From positions 1-11,949 of the forward strand of contig CAMWOF010000039.1 in assembly GCA_947175805.1 (NCBI GenBank): DNA of 11,949 bases, written 5' to 3'. Shown one piece after another: positions 6,384 to 11,949 of the stretch; within the stretch, counting starts at the first letter, position 1, and the number at the start of each line of letters is the position of its first letter. A program made the position numbers and the translations under genes. This stretch comes from an uncultured Clostridiaceae bacterium. Its GTDB lineage: Bacteria > Bacillota > Clostridia > Lachnospirales > Lachnospiraceae. The notes under the pieces are model-generated. The model saw only the letters and a list, made by a program, of their open reading frames with translations. It searched no databases and was not told where the DNA came from.

Positions 6384-7301
6384 ATGGGTCCATTTATAGT
6401 TTTTCTATGTTTTCTAGGCATTGTTTTGATTATCAGCAGTATCCGCATCGTTCCACAGGCACACGCCTACGTTATCGAGCGTTTAGGTACGTATAACGGA
6501 ACATGGTCCGCCGGTTTTAACATGATGATTCCAATTATTGACAAGGTTTCCAGGCGCATTACTTTAAAGGAGCAGGTTGTTGACTTTGCACCGCAGCCGG
6601 TTATCACCAAGGATAATGTTACCATGCGGATTGACACAGTTGTATTCTTTCAGATTACAGACCCGAAGCTGTTTTGCTACGGCGTTGAAAACCCGATTAT
6701 GGCAATTGAAAACTTAACAGCTACCACACTTCGTAATATCATCGGTGATTTGGAGTTAGACCAGACATTGACCTCCAGGGAAACCATTAATACGAAGATG
6801 CGCGCTACCTTAGATGAGGCAACTGACCCTTGGGGCATCAAGGTCAACCGTGTGGAATTAAAGAACATTATTCCGCCTGCTGCTATTCAGGATGCAATGG
6901 AAAAGCAGATGAAGGCAGAGCGTGAAAGACGTGAGCAGATTTTGATTGCAGAGGGTGAAAAGAAGTCTGCTATCCTCCGGGCTGAGGGTAAAAAGGAGTC
7001 CTTAATTCTTGAGGCACAGGCGGAAAAGGAATCTGCTATCCTTCGGGCTGAGGCAAAGAAGGAGGCTACTATCCGCGAGGCAGAAGGCCAGGCACAGGCA
7101 ATCTTAGCCGTACAGAAGGCGAATGCAGACGGTCTTACCTTCTTAAAGGATGCCCAGGCAGACAACAGCGTTATCCAGTTAAAGAGCTTAGAGGCTTTTG
7201 AAAAAGCTGCAGACGGTCAGGCTACCAAGATTATCATTCCGTCAGAGATTCAGAATATGGCAGGTTTTGTAACATCTCTTACTGAGCTTGGAAAGCAGTA
7301 A
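6384..7301 (+). CDS. SPFH domain protein (paraslipin/stomatin-like)
   Basis: A 305-residue membrane-anchored scaffold protein. An N-terminal hydrophobic helix (residues about 3-21) is followed by the SPFH/Band 7 domain (about 22-180; hallmarks VIERLGTYNGTWSAG, DFAPQPVITKDNVTM, AIENLTATTLRNIIGDLELD and WGIKVNRVELKNI). Next comes a charged helical region made of 11-residue repeats (192-246) and a short C-terminal segment (PSEIQNMAGFVTSLTELG). Such proteins form oligomeric rings or cages on membranes and are linked to membrane microdomains and protein quality control. The start has AAGGAGGGG about ten bases upstream. The gene follows the short nfeD gene after 62 bases without a convincing terminator, the standard NfeD-SPFH pairing. 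It ends in a strong terminator. Confidence 0.95.
   Translation: MGPFIVFLCFLGIVLIISSIRIVPQAHAYVIERLGTYNGTWSAGFNMMIPIIDKVSRRITLKEQVVDFAPQPVITKDNVTMRIDTVVFFQITDPKLFCYGVENPIMAIENLTATTLRNIIGDLELDQTLTSRETINTKMRATLDEATDPWGIKVNRVELKNIIPPAAIQDAMEKQMKAERERREQILIAEGEKKSAILRAEGKKESLILEAQAEKESAILRAEAKKEATIREAEGQAQAILAVQKANADGLTFLKDAQADNSVIQLKSLEAFEKAADGQATKIIIPSEIQNMAGFVTSLTELGKQ
6957..7121 (+). repeat. Five 11-residue coiled-coil repeats in SPFH gene
   Basis: Codons 192-246 encode EKKSAILRAEG, KKESLILEAQA, EKESAILRAEA, KKEATIREAEG and QAQAILAVQKA. The 11-residue period predicts a straight or slightly right-handed coiled coil. At DNA level the first and third units (6957 and 7023, 66 bases apart) are nearly identical for 30 bases, which suggests an internal duplication. 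Repeats of this kind are common in stomatin-like proteins. Confidence 0.8.
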
Positions 7302-7332
7302 GCAGATACAAAGATATATTGTAAAAGGAAAG

Positions 7333-7366
7333 GGGTTGAACACGGGAATGTGTTCAACCCTTTTTT
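7333..7366. terminator. Bidirectional terminator, SPFH gene / znuB
   Basis: A perfect 11-bp stem, GGGTTGAACAC (7333-7343) with GTGTTCAACCC (7350-7360), closes on GGGAAT and is followed by six T (7361-7366). On the minus strand the stem is followed by CTTTCCTTTT. The T run overlaps the stop codon of the permease gene (7365-7367), so the two convergent genes share one compact terminator. Confidence 0.93.
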
Positions 7367-8150
7367 ACTGTCTCTTCACCGCCAGCAGCGGCAGCAATAC
7401 TGCCACACCAATCAGCACAATCGTGCCTCCGGGCTTTAAACTCAGATAATAGGACAGCGTCAGTCCCGCCACCGTAAACAACACGGCAAAAACAACAGAA
7501 TAAATTACTGTCTGCTTATAGCTCCCGGCAAGCTGCATGGCACATGCTACAGGAATTACCATAAGGGAGGATACTATCAGGGCGCCTACACTTCTTGCTG
7601 CAACTGATACTGTAACCGCAGTCAACAGCGTCACCAGAAAATTGATACGGCGAACCGGTACGCCTGCCAGTCTCGCACTCTTCTCGTCAAAAGAAATATA
7701 CATAAGCTCTTTATAAAACAAGACAAAAGCAAGAATGACAAGAACACTGACAATCACCACAAGCCAAAGTTCACCGTCCGTAATTGCAACAATACTGCCA
7801 AACAAAAAGCTGTTAAAATCCGCAGCGCTTTTTACAAAACCGGACAGCACGCTGGCCAGTCCGATTCCCACCGACATGATAATGGCAATGGAAATCTCCG
7901 CATACTTTGGAATTCTCTTTCTTATAAATTCAATGCTGAAGGCAGCCACCGTACATGTCACCACTGCTCCCACCAGGGGATTTATTCCAAGAATTAAGCC
8001 CAGCGCTACCCCCGCCAGGGAGGTATGGGACAGAGCATCTCCAATCATGGACAGCCGTTTCAACACCACAACCACGCCAATCAACGGAATAATCACAGCC
8101 AGTAAGATTCCCACAATAAACGCCCTCTGCATAAATGCATATTGTAACAT
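7365..8150 (-). CDS. znuB: Zn/Mn-type ABC transporter, permease
   Basis: A 261-residue ABC-3 family permease with about eight to nine hydrophobic helices, the size expected for ZnuB/MntB/AdcB. Family hallmarks include the early segment VVVLKRLSMIGDALSHTSLAGVAL, which carries the conserved D-x-x-x-H, and later SVAARSVGALIVSSLMVIPVA. It forms the membrane channel driven by the ATPase encoded just upstream and imports Zn2+ or Mn2+ delivered by a binding lipoprotein that is not encoded in this window. The ATG at 8150 is chosen because AGGAG lies eight bases upstream (8159-8163). An in-frame GTG at 8159 would overlap that site. The ribosome binding site overlaps the stop codon of the ATPase gene, so translation is probably coupled. 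Metal identity (Zn versus Mn) cannot be read from the permease; the symbol is by family. Confidence 0.9.
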   Translation of the reverse strand: MLQYAFMQRAFIVGILLAVIIPLIGVVVVLKRLSMIGDALSHTSLAGVALGLILGINPLVGAVVTCTVAAFSIEFIRKRIPKYAEISIAIIMSVGIGLASVLSGFVKSAADFNSFLFGSIVAITDGELWLVVIVSVLVILAFVLFYKELMYISFDEKSARLAGVPVRRINFLVTLLTAVTVSVAARSVGALIVSSLMVIPVACAMQLAGSYKQTVIYSVVFAVLFTVAGLTLSYYLSLKPGGTIVLIGVAVLLPLLAVKRQ

Positions 8151-8161
8151 AACCCGCACTC

Positions 8162-8956
8162 CTATTCTTGATTCCGGTTCTCCCGCTCTCTCATTTTCGC
8201 ATAATAATGACTTTTTGTCTTAATCACCTTGCGCTCCCGCCAGTCATCATCACAGTACACGGAAGAATGATCCTCGTGGACAGACCTGTGTTTAATATGA
8301 TAAAAACGGTTCGTATATCTGGCAATCCGCTCCGTATCATGGGAAATCATCAGAATGGCAAGCTTTTCTTCTGTATGCAGCCTGTGAAGCAGCTCATAAA
8401 GCATTCCCTCCGCCTGTTCATCTATCCCGGTAAACGGCTCGTCCAAAAGCAGAAGCTGCGGACGGTTTACCAGTGCCCGGGCAATCAGCACTCTCTGCTG
8501 CTGCCCACCGGAAAGCTGACTCAGCAGACGCTTCCGGTAATCAGTCATCCCCACCAGGGCAAGCGCATCTCTCACCTGCTGCAAATGCTCCCTTCTAGGC
8601 AGATGAAACATTCCGATTTGGGAATAGAGATTTGCCAAAACAACCTCCTCTACATTTGCAGGGAAATTGGCAACTCTGGAAAAGCCTACCTGGGGCACAT
8701 AGCCTAGCATTGTATATTCCTTAAAGTGCTCAGGGTGACCTGTCCCCTGTCCCGAGACCGGCTTACCGTCAATTAATATCTCTCCGCTGACCGGCGTTAA
8801 CTCTCCTAATATCAGCTTCATCAATGTACTTTTGCCGGCTCCGTTTGCGCCAATGATACCGATATATTCTCCGTCACCCACAGTCATATTTACATTTTCT
8901 AAAATCATGTCCCTGGTATACCCGAAGGACACATCCCTAACCTCAATGAAAGCCAT
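8162..8956 (-). CDS. znuC: Zn/Mn-type ABC transporter, ATP-binding protein
   Basis: A 264-residue ABC ATPase that powers metal uptake with the permease encoded downstream. Visible motifs are Walker A GANGAGKST (36-44), Q-loop VPQ at Gln89, signature LSGGQQQR (148-155), Walker B LLLLDEP with Asp172 and Glu173, and the switch His206 in ISHD. The last 45 or so residues form an unusual polar tail with HxxxxHxxHSSVYCDDDW character, rich in His, Asp and one Cys, which may bind metal. The ATG at 8956 is preferred because AGGGTGG lies five bases upstream and the protein then begins MAFIEVRDVSFGY as is usual. An in-frame ATG at 8974 is possible but has only a weak GAAAG before it. The gene is 127 bases after the HIT gene; repeated AACCAT elements lie between them. 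Confidence 0.92.
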   Translation of the reverse strand: MAFIEVRDVSFGYTRDMILENVNMTVGDGEYIGIIGANGAGKSTLMKLILGELTPVSGEILIDGKPVSGQGTGHPEHFKEYTMLGYVPQVGFSRVANFPANVEEVVLANLYSQIGMFHLPRREHLQQVRDALALVGMTDYRKRLLSQLSGGQQQRVLIARALVNRPQLLLLDEPFTGIDEQAEGMLYELLHRLHTEEKLAILMISHDTERIARYTNRFYHIKHRSVHEDHSSVYCDDDWRERKVIKTKSHYYAKMRERENRNQE

Positions 8957-8964
8957 ATTATCCA

Positions 8965-9046
8965 CCCTAACCATCTTTCATTTCATATACTGTACTACAC
9001 ATAATAATGGTTAGAAACCATCACCCTGTGACAGCCCCTAACCATC
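8965..9046 (-). promoter_or_regulatory. Repeated AACCAT elements upstream of znuC (possible operators)
   Basis: CCCTAACCATC occurs at 8965-8975 and again at 9036-9046. Between them is a perfect inverted repeat, ATGGTT-AGA-AACCAT (9007-9021). AACCAT therefore appears three times in one orientation and once inverted within 82 bases. The palindrome is next to a possible -10 box (TATTAT on the minus strand, 9001-9006), although no good -35 is visible. It loosely resembles AdcR/MarR-type sites (GGTT..AACC) more than Bacillus Zur or MntR boxes. The regulator is unknown. Confidence 0.45.
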
Positions 9047-9083
9047 CGGCTTATTGAATGTTACGTTGTATTGCTATAAAAAA

Positions 9084-9500
9084 TTATATGCGTTTGCGCA
9101 GTGCCTTCGCAAGCTCTGAAAGCTCCTGTCCGTTTGATTCCTTGGGATTCCAGGTCACCGTCACATCATCCCCCTCAAACCTGGGAATTAGGTGCAGGTG
9201 AACATGATTCACTGTCTGCCCTGCCGCTGCGCCATTGTTCTGGATGATATTCAGTCCGTCACATTGAAGTTCCTGCTTCAATGCTCTGGCAACCTCCGTT
9301 GCCAGGGAAAACAGCTTCCCTGCTGTATCTGCATCAATCTCGTATATGTCCTTAAAATGCTCTCTCGGAATAATGAGACAGTGCCCCTTTGCCGCCGGTG
9401 CAATGTCCAGTATTACCTTGAAATCGCTGTTCTCATAAACTGTGCTTGATGGAATCTCTCCGTTTGCAATCTTACAAAAAATACATTCCTGGTTACTCAT
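9084..9500 (-). CDS. HIT family protein (HINT-type nucleotide hydrolase)
   Basis: A 138-residue cytosolic histidine-triad protein, the usual length for bacterial Hit/HINT. It hydrolyses phosphoramidates such as AMP-lysine or AMP-NH2 in this family; the natural substrate is unknown. Cys6 and Cys9 (CIFCKI) with His48 and His99 match the zinc site of the HIT_like subgroup. The catalytic triad motif is HVHLHLIPR at 99-107, with His99, His101 and His103. Upstream are IPSSTVYEN, LDIAPAAKGHCLIIPREH and LNIIQNNGAAAGQTVNH, all typical. The start has a very strong AGGAGGAGGAG five bases upstream. Its own promoter is likely at 9579-9607. No terminator is seen after it, so some read-through into the metal transporter genes is possible. 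Confidence 0.96.
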   Translation of the reverse strand: MSNQECIFCKIANGEIPSSTVYENSDFKVILDIAPAAKGHCLIIPREHFKDIYEIDADTAGKLFSLATEVARALKQELQCDGLNIIQNNGAAAGQTVNHVHLHLIPRFEGDDVTVTWNPKESNGQELSELAKALRKRI

Positions 9501-9578
9501 GTGTACTCCTCCTCCTTTGATGCCCCAACGAAAACCAGTGATTCATCCTGTTGGTGAAAATCATCTCTCACTGATTCT

Positions 9579-9607
9579 ATATTAAAACATCTGAGGACAT
9601 TTTACAA
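9579..9607 (-). promoter_or_regulatory. Probable sigma-A promoter of the HIT gene
   Basis: On the minus strand TTGTAA (9602-9607), a 17-base spacer and TAATAT (9579-9584) fit a housekeeping promoter with four of six -35 matches. The expected start is near 9572, about 70 bases before the start codon. This would separate the HIT gene from the flagellar unit upstream. Confidence 0.5.
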
Positions 9608-9624
9608 GTAAAAACTATATATGT

Positions 9625-10104
9625 TTAAACAAGAAATCCCCTGCCGGCCTGACCAAGCGGATCTGCGCTCTCATTCAGGGAATCCTTTCCATAGGTGAGT
9701 CCTGCATATACCCGCTGGGTATTTTGCATCAGTGGCGCATCCTGATCCGCCTTACTGAGCTCTATGAAGCTGGCCTGCAGCTTTTTAACCATTTCACATA
9801 CTCTGTCAAGATCTACAGGCTGCTGCTTCAACATACTCTTTACCAATCTGGTATTAATAAAGAAATGTATCGCCATGACGTCCTGCGCACAGGCATTTTC
9901 ATGGTTCATCATAGATATAATCTCCTGGTTTACACGCTGCACTTTCCTTAACTGCTGGCTAAACCCCGGTAAATCCCCTGACTCATATGCAGACATCGCC
10001 TCTGCCATAAATGTCTGCCACAGCTCATAAGCAATACATGTCAGTTGGGATGCATTTGCCTGAGATATCTGCATCGTATAGCTGCTAATATTTTCCCTTG
10101 TCAT
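9625..10104 (-). CDS. FliS-like flagellin export chaperone
   Basis: A 159-residue, mostly helical cytosolic protein encoded directly downstream of flagellin. Length, helix pattern and the N-terminal segment (ISSYTMQISQANASQLTCIAYE) fit FliS, which binds the disordered C-terminus of flagellin and keeps it monomeric for export; later helices (QQLRKVQRVNQEIISMM; MAIHFFINTRLVKSML; CEMVKKLQASFIELSK) match the four-helix bundle. Primary similarity is weak and FliS is assigned partly from context. It carries a C-terminal extension of about 30 residues after the bundle, with VYAGLTYGKDSLNE and ending RGFLV, which classical FliS lacks. The ATG is supported by AGGAG (10112-10116), seven bases upstream. 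It follows flagellin after 85 bases containing a hairpin, so it is probably expressed at a lower level from the same transcript. Confidence 0.72.
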   Translation of the reverse strand: MTRENISSYTMQISQANASQLTCIAYELWQTFMAEAMSAYESGDLPGFSQQLRKVQRVNQEIISMMNHENACAQDVMAIHFFINTRLVKSMLKQQPVDLDRVCEMVKKLQASFIELSKADQDAPLMQNTQRVYAGLTYGKDSLNESADPLGQAGRGFLV

Positions 10105-10138
10105 ATCCTTACTCCTGCTTCAAACTGTTTCGGGTTTA

Positions 10139-10171
10139 AATTCCTGACATCCTATCCCGATATCAGGAATT
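10139..10171 (-). promoter_or_regulatory. Intercistronic hairpin between flagellin and fliS-like gene
   Basis: On the minus strand AATTCCTGATAT (10160-10171) pairs with ATGTCAGGAATT (10139-10150). This is a 12-bp stem with one U-G wobble; on the plus strand the same position is an A-C mismatch, so it is better as a minus-strand RNA structure. No T run follows. It fits a 3' stabiliser or partial terminator that keeps flagellin mRNA in excess over the chaperone message. Confidence 0.55.
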
Positions 10172-10189
10172 CTTCTTCAAATATGCTTT

Positions 10190-11644
10190 TTAGTTCGTCT
10201 GGATAAGCTGTAACAAATTCTCAGGAAGCGCATTTGCCTTAGCAAGCATCTGCGTCGCTGACTGGCTTAATACATTCTGCTGCGTATAATAGGTCATCTC
10301 CTCAGCCATATCTGTATCCATAATACCAGAGATTGCCTTCTCCATATTTTCAGATGTCTCGTCTAAGTTTGCAATCGTATAGTCCAGACGATTCTGGCAT
10401 GCGCCAAGGTAGGAACGAATACCTGAAATTTTTGAAGATGCCTTCTGAACCCGCTCGATTGCATCGGATGCCAGCGGATGTGTATAAATACTGATATTCT
10501 CCAAGCCAAGCGTCTCCGTACTCACCTTTGGAATATTCACCTTTAAGTTCTCGCCCTCGAAGGCGCCAATCTGGAGATTTATCGGGCCTGCATCTAACAC
10601 AGTAACCACTGCACTCACTGAATCCCCGCTGTCCGCCACAGCCTCCGGCGTTACCTTAAAATGCATCTCAAAGCTGTTCTGGTCTTTTACGGAAATCTTA
10701 TTGCCGTCCACGCTCAACGTAGCCGTATTGCTGAAGCCGATGCGTTTGCCGTCATCATCTTCGCCGAAGGCAACCTCTGCATCCTTGCCCTGCACCTTTT
10801 CTCCTAATGTAGCAAAGCTAAAGCAGGCCGATAATTGATCATTACTGCAATCAATCTGTATATACTGCTTAGAGCCGTACTCTTGTGTCTGGACTACAAG
10901 ACTGGAACCGTCTGTGCCAAAAGCAACCGGATCGCCTGCTGCATCCCCCATATAGACATCCACACCAACCTTATCGCACAAATCCACCATCTTTCCGTAG
11001 ACATCCTCCATGGTATCACCGGCTTTAACAGAAATCTCCATGCCGTTTATCACCAGCGTGCCGGCCTCCTGCTCAGTAAACACTTTATCAGCCGAGAGCG
11101 AACCGCCAGATACGACAGCTTTCTCGGCATCCGCTGTTACCTCAATCCCGTACTCCCCCGCCTCTACTGAACTGGATATATCATACAGCTTTAAGTTATT
11201 ATCGGAAGAGTAGCTTCTTCTGCATACATCACCGTTTAACAGCTTACGCCCGTTAAAGTCCATATCCTGGGTAATACGGTCAATCTCAGCTAAAATATTA
11301 TCAATCTCCTCCTGAATGGATGAGCAGTCCTCCACGTCATTGATGCTGTTGGCGGCCTGCGTTGCTAACTCCTCAACGCGGGTCAGCATACTCTGAAGCT
11401 CACCAAGGGTTGCCTCAGCGGTCTGAATCATACTAACACCGTCGTCGGCATTCTGTGCAGCGCGGTTAAGGCCGCGAATCTGGGCACGCATTTTCTGGGA
11501 AATCGCCATGCCCGCCGTATCATCCTTGGAGCTGTTAATCTTATAACCGGAAGATAGTCTCTCAACTGCAGCAGTCAATCTGTCATCTGCCGCTGCTAAA
11601 TTACTGTTGGCAGTGTATGCCAATGCATTATGATTAATTCTCAT
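10190..11644 (-). CDS. Flagellin
   Basis: The 484-residue filament subunit, exported through the flagellar type III apparatus. The conserved N-terminal D0/D1 region (about 1-140) has MRINHNALAYTANSNL, RLSSGYKINSSKDDTAGMAI and QNADDGVSMIQTAEATL. The C-terminal D1/D0 region (386-484) has LGACQNRLDYTIANLDETSEN and ends LPENLLQLIQTN. The middle (about 145-385) is variable; it includes a flagellin_IN-like motif (GTLVINGMEISVKAGDTMEDV). Six cysteines are present, which is unusual for flagellin. The ATG at 11644 is chosen because GAGGTG lies six bases upstream; an in-frame GTG at 11653 is part of that ribosome binding site. Expression is predicted from a SigD promoter (11793-11819) with CsrA-like sites in the leader. 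It is the first gene of a flagellin-chaperone unit. Confidence 0.97.
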   Translation of the reverse strand: MRINHNALAYTANSNLAAADDRLTAAVERLSSGYKINSSKDDTAGMAISQKMRAQIRGLNRAAQNADDGVSMIQTAEATLGELQSMLTRVEELATQAANSINDVEDCSSIQEEIDNILAEIDRITQDMDFNGRKLLNGDVCRRSYSSDNNLKLYDISSSVEAGEYGIEVTADAEKAVVSGGSLSADKVFTEQEAGTLVINGMEISVKAGDTMEDVYGKMVDLCDKVGVDVYMGDAAGDPVAFGTDGSSLVVQTQEYGSKQYIQIDCSNDQLSACFSFATLGEKVQGKDAEVAFGEDDDGKRIGFSNTATLSVDGNKISVKDQNSFEMHFKVTPEAVADSGDSVSAVVTVLDAGPINLQIGAFEGENLKVNIPKVSTETLGLENISIYTHPLASDAIERVQKASSKISGIRSYLGACQNRLDYTIANLDETSENMEKAISGIMDTDMAEEMTYYTQQNVLSQSATQMLAKANALPENLLQLIQTN

Positions 11645-11652
11645 CTCAAACA

Positions 11653-11666
11653 CCTCGTCCTTTTGT
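11653..11666 (-). promoter_or_regulatory. CsrA-like site overlapping the flagellin ribosome binding site
   Basis: The leader RNA reads ACAAAAGGACGAGG here. It contains the GGA core preceded by ACA/AA as in CsrA targets and overlaps the GAGGTG ribosome binding site. Binding here would block translation, as known for the hag mRNA of Bacillus subtilis. Assignment is by motif only. Confidence 0.45.
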
Positions 11667-11689
11667 CAAGGGCTCAAACAAATAAGACT

Positions 11690-11702
11690 ATCATCCTTGA
11701 AC
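11690..11702 (-). promoter_or_regulatory. CsrA-like high-affinity site in the flagellin leader
   Basis: The leader RNA reads GTTCAAGGATGAT, matching 10 of 12 positions of the CsrA consensus RUACARGGAUGU. The site lies between ATAAG and CTTAT, which can pair and put the GGA in a loop. Its GGA core is 36 bases upstream of the one at the ribosome binding site, compatible with one CsrA dimer bridging both. Confidence 0.55.
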
Positions 11703-11792
11703 TGCTTATATTATGTCCCTCTGAAACTATTATTTTTGATATTCGCCCATCCATGGCATATATCTGGCTTACCTATATAGCCTACATTAAAT

Positions 11793-11819
11793 ATATCGGT
11801 CAGATTTTCTTTTTCCTTA
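11793..11819 (-). promoter_or_regulatory. SigD (sigma-28) promoter of flagellin
   Basis: On the minus strand TAAG (11816-11819), a 16-base spacer and CCGATAT (11793-11799) match the flagellar sigma-28 consensus TAAA-N14-16-CCGATAT at all but one position. The expected start near 11786 gives a leader of about 140 bases before the flagellin start codon, long enough for post-transcriptional control. Confidence 0.8.
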
Positions 11820-11949
11820 ACCTGGAATCTATCTTGATTAAGTTTCCCAGACAATTGCGAAACTCGCCTATATATGCAATTTGATTGTGCAATAATGATA
11901 GTTTGTTCGCAGGGATATCTGATGCCGTCGGTACTGGAGCATGAGCATT
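11820..11949. other. Upstream of flagellin promoter, no gene identified
   Basis: Nothing can be assigned in this 130-base edge. One minus-strand frame is open from the window edge to a stop at 11711-11713 (about 78 codons), but it crosses the SigD promoter and its residues resemble no family I recognise. It could hold the 3' end of an upstream gene; the sequence is too short to tell. Confidence 0.3.

Noticed and set aside
8168..8707. Long plus-strand open frame (179 codons) opposite znuC
   Set aside because: It is antisense to a clear ABC ATPase with all motifs, has no ribosome binding site and no protein-like features.
11620..11670. TTGACA close to the flagellin start codon as a -35 box
   Set aside because: A -10 box would have to fall inside the coding sequence; none is visible, and the SigD promoter upstream explains expression.
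11711..11947. Minus-strand open frame of about 78 codons running in from the right edge
   Set aside because: It overlaps the SigD promoter and half of the flagellin leader, and its residues match no family I recognise; probably chance.

Overview
The window looks like chromosomal DNA of a motile, Gram-positive anaerobe of the class Clostridia, most like Lachnospiraceae (Roseburia, Eubacterium or Butyrivibrio type). The evidence is low to moderate GC, strong AGGAG-type ribosome binding sites, sigma-A promoters with 17-base spacers, a SigD-type flagellar promoter, a flagellin leader with CsrA-like sites, and protein sequences typical of that family. The species cannot be named from sequence reading alone.

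Layout. Positions 1-97 hold two plus-strand hairpin terminators of a gene that lies to the left. Positions 99-1508 (minus) encode a MepA-like MATE efflux pump. Its leader (1509-1680) contains two terminator-like hairpins that share a 12-base loop sequence. Positions 1892-2629 (plus) encode a secreted protein with one fibronectin-type fold and a probable metal-binding tail; it has its own strong promoter. Positions 2705-5554 (minus) are an apparent two-gene operon: an AI-2E-family membrane protein, then pyruvate kinase. Positions 5887-7301 (plus) are a membrane-organising pair, a short NfeD protein and an SPFH/stomatin-like (paraslipin) protein. Positions 7365-11644 (minus) run, in transcription order, flagellin, a FliS-like flagellin chaperone, a HIT-family nucleotide hydrolase, and the ATPase (znuC-like) and permease (znuB-like) of a zinc/manganese uptake transporter. 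The window ends at 11949 in the region upstream of flagellin.

How the genes work together. Convergent genes share bidirectional terminators at 2639-2684 and 7333-7366. Flagellin and its chaperone form a SigD-driven unit with a hairpin between the two genes; the roughly 140-base leader has two GGA sites arranged like the CsrA targets of Bacillus hag. The transporter genes are translationally coupled, because the permease ribosome binding site overlaps the ATPase stop codon. No substrate-binding protein gene is present, so it must be encoded elsewhere.

Most of the window is ordinary core-genome content. The part most likely to be undescribed is the MATE leader: a sigma-A promoter whose predicted start point abuts a terminator hairpin, followed by a second terminator-like hairpin that carries the same loop motif. 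This resembles a transcription-attenuation riboregulator that I cannot assign to a known class.
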